From: Solea solea
Taxonomy: Eukaryota; Chordata; Actinopteri; Pleuronectiformes; Soleidae
Length of the DNA stretch: 64,000 nt
Direction of reading: 5' to 3'
Assembly (NCBI RefSeq): GCF_958295425.1
Contig: NC_081135.1
Coordinates: forward strand, 28,044,433 to 28,108,432
Position 1 is the stretch's first letter; the number at the start of each line of letters is the position of its first letter. The notes under the pieces were generated by a model. That model did not search any database and was not told the origin of the DNA. It was given only the letters and a program-made list of their open reading frames with translations. Shown here in pieces: positions 24,543 to 40,440 of the stretch. A program made the translations under genes and the position numbers.

Positions 24543-25502
24543 CAAAAGAAAATAAGAATTATCCTGCAGTCATTTTATGTTTGCAGCGTTTTGATACCCA
24601 CATTTTAGTGGGAACGAAAAACGTTTAAAAGCTAACCGAGCCCAATCTTTTATTATTGCACAGATGACACTGCACTCTTATTTGTATAAAATAATCAGAC
24701 ATTCAGTTAGGATCATTTTTGAATGATAATCTCTTTTTTTGGCCATCACAGAAATCAGATATGAGGTCCAATCTGTGCATGGTAAATAAACTAAATTGCA
24801 GACGTGATGAACACCATCAATTAAAGCTTTTCTGAGGCTGTCCTGACACATATTGTGTGAAAACACCCGCTTTTTATGTGATATTCAATTTCTCACATAG
24901 AGCCACTTGCGTCAGTGAGCAAAGGAACAGGAGTTAACATGCTGGGACAGGATGTTTTCTGAGAGGAAACTTGAATTTATCCAGATACATTAGCGAGGAA
25001 AGGTCGCCACAGAAGAGCGCAAAAAAAAAAAGGCATAGTACTAATAAATAGGGCCTATGATTAAATACGTGGAAATATTGCATTAAGCAGCATCCATTTG
25101 ATCATCTTTTGAGCAAGGCAAACTGATTTTTTCAAAATAAAGTCAGTGTCACAGGTATGAGGGATCATATTTCCCCACACTTGACAATTTAGTCACCTAA
25201 TCGCTTCACGTATACATTCTGGAGCAAGACATCCGCCCAGACACAATACATTATTATTTGTTTTCTTTCAGGGGGGACTCTCGATTATTTCATCTTTTAC
25301 TTTGTCCAGTCTGTAAGGTTGAACTTAAAAAAAACCAAACAAAAAAACACAGATCATGATTTTTTTTTTCTTTCTAACAAACTACTGTGAAAAAGAGCAC
25401 ACATTTAGAATGGGACTTGTTTTGGCAAAACAGAAGACATGAGATAAAGTGCAGCTGAAATTATTAGCAGAAATTAATTTTGCCCCCACCCCCCCATTCC
25501 CT
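22441..25502 (-). other. znf148: Probable znf148 3' UTR
   Basis: Three kilobases downstream of the znf148 stop codon on the minus strand with no recognised transposon, as expected of the long ZNF148 3' UTR. Candidate AATAAA signals (complements) lie at 24649-24654 and 22441-22446. Holds an (ACT)n tract at about 24510-24542 and several homopolymers. The real 3' end is unknown. Confidence 0.4.
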
Positions 25503-30147
<4,645 letters not shown>

Positions 30148-30154
30148 CTTACAT
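30148..30154 (-). promoter_or_regulatory. znf148: Start-stop uORF (ATG TAA) at the znf148 start codon
   Basis: On the minus strand the leader reads ATG TAA G and then the main ATG. The upstream ATG is followed at once by a stop, one nucleotide before the real start codon, and has T at -3 (weak context). Such elements can stall or bypass ribosomes. The effect here is inferred. Confidence 0.6.
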
Positions 30155-30170
30155 GGAGCTGTTCTTGCGC

Positions 30171-31897
30171 CTTACAAAACAATGAGAGGGATGTTATTCG
30201 GCAAATTTGCAGGCTAAGCATAGTGAATCTAGATTTTATTGTTTGTTTTTTCATAAGATAACTTTGAGGAGGAATTGTTAACAGCAGACATGAAAGTGAG
30301 ACTGATGACAAGTTTGATTCTTTTTTGTAAGGAAGCTATTCCTATTCTTAGAGCTCAACCTATACTTAATATAGTAGATCTGTGACTACATAATTACATC
30401 AACTGATCTCCCTATTACGTCCATCAATGGATTAAGCCATAAAAAGCAGAATATGGTGAAAAATGTAGACCTATGTTTCCCAAACCATACAAACATGTAC
30501 TGTTTTGTCCACAAAGTAAAGACATTCTGATTTAAAGGAGCTCAAATCAGGGAACGTGTTTTTGTTCCATATGATAAAAACACACAAGCCAATTATACCA
30601 TTACTATACACTAATATTCACTAATCGATGACTGAATAATCGATTCATGTTGTGACTGACTGCTGTATTGAGCTGCTACAACTTCTCGATTAGTTAATAG
30701 TTACCAGTTTCAGTGTAGTGGCTGATATATACCTCTAGATATAGAGGTATTTATATATCTCTACATCTAGATATGTATACATACGCGCTCGCACACACAC
30801 TCACATTTACACATATACAAATCAGTTTTTTTCTTGCTAAGACCGCTAAATAAAAGTCTCTATCGACAACAGACTGCTTCCGAGGTCAAAAGAGTTGTAA
30901 GTAAAGCCGCGTTACATGTTAGACCAAAACAAGACATTGACAAAGCCCTTCCTTTAAGTTACACATAAACAACAACACCTCATTAGTTAACTAGCAGTTG
31001 CTCGGTCTTTAAACGGTAACGCAGGCTAAGCTAGCAGTTGTGTGTCGTTTGGGGAAAGGTGCGTGTAGCTACAACAATCTGACCCGAGTCAGCATGGCAG
31101 TGTAAGCATCTGTCACGGTATAAGCCAACAAGCACGACGTCCCAAATGTAAACACACTCACTGTGTCATTAAGCGGGATAAGTCTAATGCCTGGCAGCTA
31201 GCTAGCCGCGCCTGTCAAAGATGCTAACGTGAACCCACATCACGTTTACAACAAAAATGCTGCAAAGACGTAGGAAATGTAACCCTAACCCTTCAAAATA
31301 AAAGCCGACTAAAAGCAAAATATTCAAGACGAAACGAAAAACATATATTGTACGCATCTCTTATGTGCACCAGTCAGTGTAATCAAATGGATTATGCATC
31401 GTTTAACTCGATTTCTCATCACTAAACGCTTTACCGTGAAAGTCAGGACCGGAAATCATAAAATTACTCGCATGCACTTGACAAACATCTACGGCCTGCT
31501 TATGGATAGTTAGCAAACTGCTAGCAGGTTGCCGCAAACATTGACTGTCTCTCGCTGCAATATTCAGCCGACACAGTATCTTCCGAGCAACAAGACAAGT
31601 CACCTCACATGCAGCATCGAACAACGACATTTCCGTCGAATTTATAGACACAAATGGCACAAAACTCAAACTTTGGTTTGCACATTTCACCAAACTTGAG
31701 AGTAGCGATGTTCCGCTACAGCTCTGGCGCCTCCAGCTTCCTCAGCCACTACTCTGCTCGGCTCTACAGGCCACAATGTACCTGTCTGCAAGTTAAAGCT
31801 AACTAGCAGGCTCGCTGCTAATACGAACAATAACATTTGCGACAGAGGTACACGAGAGATATGTCAGCCGTTACAGTCGCAGTGTTTCTCCCCTTAC
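30171..31897 (-). other. znf148 5' UTR intron
   Basis: Region between the presumed non-coding first exon and coding exon 1. Contains a TA-rich stretch with a perfect 8-bp-stem hairpin (tacctcta-gata-tagaggta) at 30730-30749. No coding signal. Confidence 0.4.
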
Positions 31898-32020
31898 CTT
31901 CAATCCGCCTTAGACCCGCTCGGCTGTCATGATTGTTATACAAGACTACAGTGTAATATGGTGCACGGAATAATCATACACACACCATCAGATTTCACGT
32001 AGGCATGCGAGCTCATATCT
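31898..32020 (-). promoter_or_regulatory. znf148: znf148 5' UTR exon and promoter region
   Basis: A strong minus-strand donor, GGATTGAAG/GTAAGG, lies at 31898/31897 at the edge of a GC-richer block. It probably ends the first non-coding exon. The 5' limit is nominal; no TATA box is visible. Confidence 0.45.
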
Positions 32021-32560
32021 GTCGCCATCTAGTGGTGGAGAGTGAAACTACAAATCAAAGATTATTCCTAATCCCCCAAAAAAGAACAAACAACTCATTT
32101 TCAGCTATGACTTTTAATAGCTTCAACATTTCCATTAGTTTCCTGTTCAGTTTTTTTGAAATGACATCGGTTAGAAACTCAATCAACTATTTAATTGATA
32201 AACATTCAAGAAACTAAAATCCAACAACTTTTTTATTAGGACCTTTTTATTTATATGTTTTAAAAAAAAAAGTTGTTTGATTTTAGTTTCTTGAATGTGT
32301 TTTTTTTTGTCTCAAACCAAACAGGTTTGAATAAAAAAACAAGTGAATTTGTCAACATTGTAAGGATTGATGGGGGGAAAAACACATTTGTTTTGACCAA
32401 TTTCTGACACAACAACCAATCAATTCGTCGAAAAAGTAAAACTGTCAGTTTAATTAATGATACTGTAAATGATACAATTAAATACAATGTAAAAGGGCGC
32501 AGTGGAATTTGGTTTAATGATCATGGATTATGTCTCTCTTGACAGTCGTGATTGTAGGAC

Positions 32561-32622
<62 letters not shown>

Positions 32623-33121
32623 GCAGCGTGAGGAATACTGATCAACCTGTTAGCTGCACCTCAGCGTGCATTTCAGGACTTCTCTCTGTGACTGAATCGT
32701 CTCTGCGGGATTTATTGAATCTGATCATCCACCTGCTGAATGTCACCGCGTTCATTTGGCGCAGCCTCCTCTGACCGAACGCGTGGTCATTATCACTGTT
32801 GTCCCCTCTGATGTGCGACAGAGGGTCACACAGAGAGGACCTGTGGACTGTCAGCCCGCGCCCGTGCCGCTGCAAGAAGGGAAGCCCCCCACGCGTTGCG
32901 CGCCAGGATCGCCGGTGTGTGTACATTGGCGGCGTGGAGCGCGTGTGCACGTGCGTCAGGCACTACATGTGTAAGTTCGCGCACGGCAAAGCCCCGGGCT
33001 CCGTCCTCAACAGTTGCCACCGGAGCGGAGGAGAGGAGAGGAGAGCGAGCGAGACAGCAGACTGAGGACGGACAGACGCGGAGCAACCACGCCGCTCTGC
33101 CCGGCTCTCTCTGCTCCTGAC
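32021..33121. other. Spacer between znf148 and the microprotein ORF
   Basis: The left part is AT-rich. A (CT)n(CA)n microsatellite runs about 32565-32622. From about 32750 the sequence becomes GC- and CpG-rich and leads into the plus-strand ORF, a plausible promoter/5' UTR for it. Confidence 0.45.
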
Positions 33122-33250
33122 ATGCAGTCGTTCATCTCTCCGGTGACAAAGGCCATCCTAGTAGCGCTCTTCATCTTCGCCATACTTCTCATCCTCTATG
33201 TGATCCTCTGGTACATCTGCAGAGACGTGGACTGCGACCACGGCATCTGA
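33122..33250 (+). CDS. Candidate 42-aa single-pass membrane microprotein
   Basis: I do not recognise this gene. The ATG at 33122 has G at -3 and opens a 42-codon frame with clear layout: short N-terminus MQSFISPVTK; one strongly hydrophobic helix, residues about 11-33 (AILVALFIFAILLILYVILW then YIC); and a short acidic, Cys-containing tail RDVDCDHGI. That pattern fits small integral membrane proteins. It lies in a GC- and CpG-rich block like a promoter-proximal first exon, close to and divergent from znf148. Possible donors follow at 33258/33259 (CCG/GTAAAA) and 33329/33330 (CCC/GTAAGT). Against it: 42 codons can arise by chance, and no conservation test was possible. The same frame is open upstream to about 33014 without another ATG. 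Confidence 0.5.
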   Translation: MQSFISPVTKAILVALFIFAILLILYVILWYICRDVDCDHGI

Positions 33251-35461
33251 GGATTCCGGTAAAACGGTGATATCGGGGGATTTTTACAATGGAGCGTGCA
33301 GAGGAGCCCGCAGAGTCCAGGGTCAACCCGTAAGTGTACGTGTCTCCCCTTTTACTTGTGTTTACTGTGGGTGTTTCTAAAGTGTCTGTATGTGTGTGTG
33401 TGTGTGTGTGTGTGTTCCTATTGTGCGTAATGTCAAATGCACTCTGGTCAGAGGAGGTGATGACCGGCGTGCGTCTTCGCTGGCACCCCCGGCATCCCAA
33501 TCCCATAAAATGAGCAGAGCCCCACATTTAATTCTCTTCAACTTGACAGAACATCAGTCAACACTGTGTCAACACAGGGTGTTCTACTGACGGGGAAATA
33601 CTTAAAGGTTATACAATGTCAGCAGGAGGGTATTGAACTGTTGTTCAACGTGCGCGTGTTATCAATTAATAGTCGGCGGGTGGCCACCGGTCACACTGCG
33701 GTAAACGGCGTGGGTGTCCCCTAAGGTCAAGAAGAACCCGGGGTTGTTTACCCGGGTTTGCCACTCTTCCCCGACACCCCCATCCTCCTCATCCTCCTCC
33801 TCCTCCTCCTTCCGTATATCTGCAGCATTAGTTCATGTTCAGTTCATCTCTGTCTGTCTCTTGATGTCTCCACATTGGCATTTTACATCCAACGAGATAA
33901 CAGGATTATCTCCATTGGCTCTTGCGCGTCTTTTACCTAATCTGTCTTGTGCCATGTTTTGGACTCCTTATCATAAATAGCACGTTAATGCGTTTTACGC
34001 ATAGCGCATTTATATTCCCCTTGACATTCTGTGAGCTGGTGATTGCAACATGCTCTGTCCAATCCTGGAGTTTAGGAAGACATAGCACGCACACACACAC
34101 ACACACACACACACATGCACACACACAGGGAGCATAATGAAGGGTTTCTCGCCACAGCAGCCACGTTGCCCCACACTTCCTACATTTTGTCACATGGCCC
34201 ATAAAGGTATTAAATATGTGAGATGTGATCACATTTTTTTTATGGAGAAATGTGCTTTCATCCCCAGCATCACCAAAGCAGGAAACATGAACAAACTGCA
34301 AATCCTAAAGTAGAGAATGTGAAGGACACACCAAGGACATGTTGCTTTTTGGGGATTTCTTTTCAACAGGAGGGTGGGTGCACGCCATAACCCATTTTCT
34401 GATCACTTTCAAAGTAGAGTTTAAACCGTTTCTTTCTACATCTCTTTGTAAAAAAAAGAAATTATGCTATCGATTAAAGTGAGCATTACATTTTGAATGG
34501 AAGAAATTGTGACTTCATTCCTTTAAAAAAAAAATGCACTTGGATAGTGACTAATCACTAACAGCATCTTCATACCACCTCAGCACATAAACACCTGAGA
34601 GGTTTTAAACATTCAAGCCTCTCCCACAACTCATCCAAAAGGAAGCTTTACAGTTTTTAAACCTTCTCACTCGACGCTGCAGGCGCAGTGTTGCAGTTCT
34701 TATAAATCTATGAGCCCTGTAAACTGTTGCGTATTATATGCTCTCCTGCACAGAGAAGGAGTGAGAGTCTGGTGGGATGGCAGATGCCCCCGTTGACTAC
34801 AAAATGATTCTTGTCAGCCGTGAGTCAATATACGATGACCTCTGTCACTTCTCGACACACATCCACACGCACTCATTAAATGCCTGTTGCAACTGACATA
34901 AGAGCTCCTGCTCCGACTGTTGGTGTCTGTCTGTTTTTATCAACTGCGGCTGGGTTGTGTGTTTGCTAAGGTGTAAAAACTGCGCAATGTAACGTTTGAG
35001 CGGCTGTGTGTCTTTCGCAGTTTGGAAAAAATAAGAAAGAAAAAAGAAAGGCTGTGTGTGAGTGTGTGTGTGTGTGGGGTGGGGGTGGGGAGGGGGGTTG
35101 TGGGAGGGAGTTAACACTGACATGCTCCAGAATAAGAGATGAGTAAAAAAAAAAAAGTGGAGCAGGGAAGGCTCAGCATGGGAGACAGGTGTGTTTTTAT
35201 CTGTGGATCAGTGTGTGTACACACAGCCATAGTTGGAATTCACTCAAGTTTGTGGAAAATGTTTTCGTTTGAGCTGTAACACTCCCGAGCACCGACTGTG
35301 TGCATGGCAGAAGTAACGGTTTAAACCGCGCGTGTGACCTCAAAAGTTAATTGAACACCAATTCTGACTCAGAATGTGTTTGTTGGAATAACAATTGATT
35401 GCTTTTAGCCCATGAGTCATAACTCACATGTGCAAAATGTGTAAGATGCTTCTTCAGGGGG

Positions 35462-35566
35462 GTTGGGCACTCAGTGGATCACGTGGCTAGCATTGTTGCC
35501 TCACAGTAAGAGGCTTGCTGGTTCACATCCTGGTCTGGGTCTTTCTGTGGTTTACATGTGAGTGAA
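35462..35566 (+). mobile_element. Truncated SINE head
   Basis: A tRNA-like head ('cactcagtggatcacgtggc', then 'gctggttcacatcctggtct') followed by a short piece of SINE body. It ends where the next, better-preserved copy starts. Confidence 0.45.
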
Positions 35567-35956
35567 CAGGGCCACGCGGTTTGTGTAGTGGTCAGCGCTC
35601 TTGCCTTTACAGCAAGAAGACCCGGGTTTGTGACCTGGTCGGAACAAGGGTCTTTCTGCATGGAGTTTGCATGTTCTCCCCGTGTGTGCGTGGGTTCTCT
35701 CCGGGTTCTCTGGCTTCCTCCCACAGTCCAAAAACATGCAATGTGGGGATTAGGTAAATTGGACACTCTAGATTGACCATAGGAGTGAGTGTGAGAGTGA
35801 ATGGTTGTTTGTCTCTATCTGTGTGTGGCCCTGCGATGGACTGGCAAACTGTCCAGGGTGTACCCCGCCTATCGCCCGATGTAGCTGAGATTGGCACAGC
35901 ACCCCCCGTGACCCTCTGGTGGAGGATAAAGCGGTAGAAGATGACTGACTGACTGA
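35567..35956 (+). mobile_element. tRNA-derived SINE, tandem copy 1
   Basis: The head has an A-box-like region ('tgtgtagtggtcagcgctct') and a B-box-like 'gggtttgtgacc'. The body has 'aaattggacactctagattg' and 'ctgtccagggtgtaccccgc'. It ends in a (GACT)n tail. ORFs across it are repeat-derived. Confidence 0.75.
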
Positions 35957-35960
35957 CTGA

Positions 35961-36335
35961 ACAGGGCCACGTGGTTTGTGTAGTGGTCAGCGCTCTTGCC
36001 TTTACAGCAAGAAGACCCGGGTTTGTGACCTGGTCGGAACAAGGGTCTTTGTGCATGGAGTTTGCATGTTCGCCCCGTGTGTGTGGGTTTTCTCCGGGTT
36101 CTCCAGTTTCCTCCCACAGTCCAAAAACATGCAGATTTAGGGATTATGTAAATTGGACACTCTAAACTGACTGTAAGAGTGAATGGTTGTTTGTCTCTAT
36201 GTGGCCCTGCAAAGTACTGGCGATCTGTCCAGGGTGCACGCCACCTATTGCCCTATATCAGCTGAGAGTGGCACAGCACCATCCGCAATCCTCAGGGGGA
36301 TAAAGCTGTAGAAGATGGATGGATGGATGTTGGCG
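35961..36335 (+). mobile_element. tRNA-derived SINE, tandem copy 2
   Basis: Nearly identical to the preceding copy over the head and body, in direct orientation and only a few bases away, but with an (ATGG)n tail. A further tail-only fragment follows to about 36450. Confidence 0.75.
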
Positions 36336-37404
36336 ATGGATTGGCGACCTGTCCACGCTGTACACCGCCTTTACTTCTATGTCATCTGGGACCCTCATGG
36401 AGGATAAAGCAGTGGACGATGAATGGATTCATTTCTTTAAGGGTCAAAGGGGGCGACTGGATCCAGTTGCAGGTGACATTTGGCTTAGGAACGGTGCCAC
36501 AAGGCCTTAGGGAGACAGGATAGAGATGGGAGTTGCAAACAACTGCTTCTGTGTGCCTCCTGCTGCTGAGGTATAACCTCCACATTTACTTCTTTGAAAC
36601 TGTAGTCTTATTTATTATTTAGCACCTCTGAAGCTGTTATGGTGAAATCGCTTAATTTCATTTCATGAAAATTGTTTTGCTGTCACTGCATCCTGGCGCC
36701 AGGATTGCGGCGGAAAGGGTTACTAACACCCTGCAGGTTGCCAGTTTCTCACCGTGCAGAGAAAAACAACCGTTCATCGTCATGTTCCCACCGATCAAAG
36801 AGGACTCAGATGACGCACCCTGCTGTGAGGTGACAGTGCTGCGTCACAGTACTGCCTTTAATTTATCCCTTAAACACGAGAGAGTAAAACTCAGTGTGGT
36901 ACTGTGGGGTGTGGGCAGTTTCAAGTTTCAAGTTCAATCAAGAATGAAGTCGCAAAATAAAGGAATGACAATAAGTCATTGAAACTGGCAGCCATTGAGA
37001 AGGGTTTGTTAACCTATTAGGTACAATATATGCTGATGAATTCCAAAGCCACATACAAAACTTCATAAATATGAAAAAGATCAGCGTTGTTACCCATTAT
37101 GAAACTATAAATGCAACTGTAAAGGTCAGTATTTCTATTCTGGTTGCTGGGATGTGGCATTTAAGGTTGCTGAGTGAAGAGCAAAGCACAGAAAGCTGCG
37201 TGAAGAGCAAACAAAATTTCACAATATCGTTAAGCAAACACTTTTAAAATAAAAATGTGTCCTCCAGGTGATGAACAGCTGCAGCAAACTGTGGATTAAT
37301 GTATGTACTAAAAGTGTTCATCCTGACAACCTCCATTATGGGAAGGATAAACCTAAACAACAAAATGAGTCAATAAACAATTTACCAGACGAGCATTTTC
37401 TTAC

Positions 37405-37475
37405 CTTAGTCGTGCCCACCACCCCATGAACCTCAGAGGATAAGCAGTGTAGCTCTGGATGAATGGATGTTTATA
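37405..37475 (+). mobile_element. SINE tail fragment
   Basis: Has 'cccatgaacctcagaggata', 'agcagtgtagc' and 'gatgaatggatg', the 3' end of the same SINE family. Confidence 0.45.
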
Positions 37476-38253
37476 TTTGAATCTCTGCTCTCAACACTTT
37501 CTCGTGCACGCACCTAAACAGAGGAGAAATGAATCCCAGAATACAGTTCTGATGCCAATCATAAAGCAAATTAACATTCAATACCTGAAATCCTCCAGAG
37601 TTTGACCACCAGGTTTTGCTCGCTCGTGGACACATCCTTTTTCCATTTCTTGGGTTTGCTCACCCAAACTGATTCGCAACCAACAGCTCGACACACCTGG
37701 AGCATTCTGATATAAGTCACCAACCTTATCTCTGCTCTTCCCTCCCTATTGGTTCTCTACTGCTCTCTCTCTCTTAAGGCCATCCAAAGATAAACATAAC
37801 ATCTATAACCTCACTTAACCTAATCCCTATTTATACTTGCACATGAAAAACAAAGTCCTATTCCAATCAGGCCCTTATAAATTGACACTTTTGGTTTAAC
37901 ATAACTGCAACCGCAGCTGCTTGTTGGGAATTTGTTCACTCTAGATTTACGTTGTTTAGTATACTTATATATTTCTAGAATATTCATATTTTAAGTATAT
38001 TCCTGGAGTATTTTAAATGATTTTGGAGTGATGATTCAGGCCAGGTGACATTTCTCATGTATGTTACACGTGTACAACTGAGCGAGTGACGAATAAACTC
38101 TTGAGTCTTCAATCTTAAAGCAGTGAAGCCTGGTCACTATGACCTGACAACACAAATGTGTCCCCATTCTGAGCAGATCTCACACACGACTCGACTCTAG
38201 CTCCAAGCATAACCCCTTCATAGTGAATGTCACTGGCATAGTGAACTATTGGC

Positions 38254-38428
38254 TGTGACGGTAGCTCAGTGGTAGAGCGAAGGTTGACCGAGTTCGCTAG
38301 TCTACATGCCAATGTGTCCTTGGGTCAGTGGTAATGAAAGATGAGTGAAACATAGATGTGCTGTATGAAAATGTGAGTGAATGGTCATCAAGACTAGGAA
38401 AGTGCGATATAAATACAAACCATTTACC
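38254..38428 (+). mobile_element. tRNA-derived SINE, internally shortened
   Basis: A box TAGCTCAGTGG at 38262-38272. The 3' part matches the element at 59.9-60.1 kb, ending 'tataaatacaaaccatttac'. The centre is shorter than in that copy. Confidence 0.7.
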
Positions 38429-38524
38429 TCATAATGTATTCACTAGCCTCTATCCTTAAAGGAATAATTCACCGATTTGCATTTAGCTTTGTGTTACTAG
38501 AATAGGGGTAGTATTTTTGAAAAA

Positions 38525-38615
38525 ATTGTGCTTCCCAACCTCAGTTTCCCCTGAGTCGAGAAATCTCTTCATTCTTTTCTTTGTTAGGTGCCCACCAGTG
38601 ACACTTGAGAGGCTT
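38525..38615 (+). repeat. Left arm of a long inverted repeat
   Basis: From 'gcttcccaacctcagtttcc' to 'caccagtgacactt'. Its reverse complement appears at about 39228-39305 with few differences. The two arms look like halves of one palindromic element split by the hAT-like insertion. Confidence 0.65.
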
Positions 38616-38720
38616 GAAACTGCAACGTTAATTCCGCACTTGAGCCACTCGTAGGGGGCCGGGACCTCATTCCCAGAATGTAAACAGTTGCCACCATCTT
38701 TGCTAACAGTTACACTAACG

Positions 38721-39214
38721 CAGGGGCGTCAAACTCAAATGACCTGGGGGCCAATGAGCATCTAGTCTGGTCAAGCAGGGGCCGACATAGAGGAAAAAAA
38801 GTGGAAAAAAACAACTATTTAGTAGCCGGTGGTCAATTTAAGATATTCATTATGATATTAGACAGAATTGCAGTAAGTAAAATTGCTTGTTTTGATATAA
38901 AATGATACAATAAATAAAAACATATTTATGATGCACAAAAACGGGGAATTAAATTGAAAATTTAGCAAATAATGACGAGGATAATTGTGATTAAAACAGC
39001 TTAAATATATGTAATCTCATGTTGAGTGTAATACATTTAATAAAGCAATGATTACAACCAAATGTCTTATTACTATTATAAAAAATATTACCGGCAAATA
39101 CATTTAGTCTTATATTCTGTCTCTATTCCATCACCTCACACAGTGGTTGGCGGGCCGCATGTAATTGATTGGAGGGCCACATGTGGCCCCCGGGCCACCA
39201 GTTTGACACATGTG
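38721..39214. mobile_element. Non-autonomous hAT-like element with target-site duplication
   Basis: The left end caggggcgtcaaact and right end agtttgacacatgtg form imperfect terminal inverted repeats. The flanks cactaacg (38713-38720) and cgctaacg (39215-39222) form an 8-bp target duplication with one mismatch, as expected of hAT elements. The interior is AT-rich without a transposase. Confidence 0.65.
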
Positions 39215-39227
39215 CGCTAACGGGACG

Positions 39228-39305
39228 GGAAGTGTCACTGGTGGACACGTAACAGAGAAAAGAATGAAGTTATTTCTCAACGCAGGGGAAACTGAGGTTG
39301 GGAAG
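39228..39305 (-). repeat. Right arm of the long inverted repeat
   Basis: Reverse complement of the 38525-38615 arm, including 'aagtgtcactggtgg' and 'ggggaaactgaggttgggaa'. Confidence 0.65.
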
Positions 39306-39391
39306 CAAACCAAGTCAAGGGGTGACAGAACAAAAGGACCAGCCAAAAATGTCCTCACTCCATATGGGTTAGGGTTTGTTTGTCCTCACAA

Positions 39392-39427
<36 letters not shown>

Positions 39428-40367
39428 CAAAGCCATAAAAATAGATTGTGAGTGACTCAGCTGTTATGTAAAGTCCATCTCTGATCGGGCCGTCTGGGGC
39501 TGTTTATGTCAGTTTAGCTTGACAGCGCTGAAACTGAGGTGACACGTGTTTGCTGTGTCCGAGCATCAATACACGCTCACACACATACTTTTCCAAGAAA
39601 TCGCGTGCAGGCTTCTCCTCCTCTCACTCCTCCGTCCTTTTTAAGGCTACATCGTCCAGTGTGTGCGTCCCACTGGACGTAGATGTGATACAGCCAGAGT
39701 AATGGACTCTCTCTGGCCCAAACAATGTGCATTATTAGCATTTCAGTGCAGACTGAGTTAGAAACACTACATTAGACATGAATCACATTCATAAACTTGG
39801 ACCAATACTCACAGATCTAGAGCAGGACGGATGCACGAGCTTGCTGTTGTCTTCCTTTATCTTCAGATGTGTCTGTATAGCTCGTCCTTCTTCCTGTAAG
39901 ACAGATGTGGTGCTGGGGTTTTTGATTATATATTTATCATCTCCACTGGTTTCCTCTGGGAAAAGCTTAACCTGCATTAATTATAATGAGATACTTTAAT
40001 CATCCTCCATGCAAATATGTTTTCCTCCCTTATTAATCTGGGTTTAAATAGAGGCTTATATTGTCCCGTGGTGATCTGGTACAGGTTTAGAGGCTTTCCC
40101 ACCTTTACCAGAATGAAATTCGTGGGGGGGAAACTCTAATGTAGCAAAAAGTGCCGTCACCCATTGACTTACACTGATCCCATCCAATGTAGGTGAGTAG
40201 AAACAGTATTTTTAATTAAACGCTTTAACAATCGTGTGGGGGTGTAATAGTCAAATGAGTGATCTAATTTTCTTTTGACATGATCATACACCAAAACAAA
40301 GCGTTGTGAGTTTGGGTGTTTATGCATCTGCATAATGGGACTGTGGACATGGAGGGCTTAAAGCAGA

Positions 40368-40440
40368 GGTCTCAAACTTGCGGCCCGTGGGCCACATGCA
40401 GCCCACCCAGGGATTTCATTTTACCCGTCACTTAGTATTG
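40368..40440 (+). mobile_element. hAT-like element end fragment
   Basis: 'gcagaggtctcaaacttgcg' then 'gcccgtgggccac' resembles the terminal region of the element at 38.7-39.2 kb. The other end was not found. Confidence 0.4.

Noticed and set aside
30730..30749. Perfect small hairpin as a microRNA precursor
   Set aside because: The stem is only 8 bp with a 4-base loop in TA-rich DNA, far shorter than a pre-miRNA.
35479..36165. Several ORFs of 60-149 codons on both strands
   Set aside because: They are translations of tandem SINE copies; the peptides repeat each other.
36665..36982. 105-codon plus-strand ORF with normal-looking composition
   Set aside because: No recognised motif, no splice or promoter context, next to a repeat cluster.
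37500..38110. Possible solo LTR (TATA-like box near 37830, AATAAA near 38091)
   Set aside because: No clear TG...CA termini or target duplication found, and no internal retroviral sequence; too weak to annotate.
38260..38300. tRNA-gene-like sequence with A box
   Set aside because: It continues into a SINE body and tail shared with 59.9-60.1 kb; no cloverleaf or anticodon stem could be formed.
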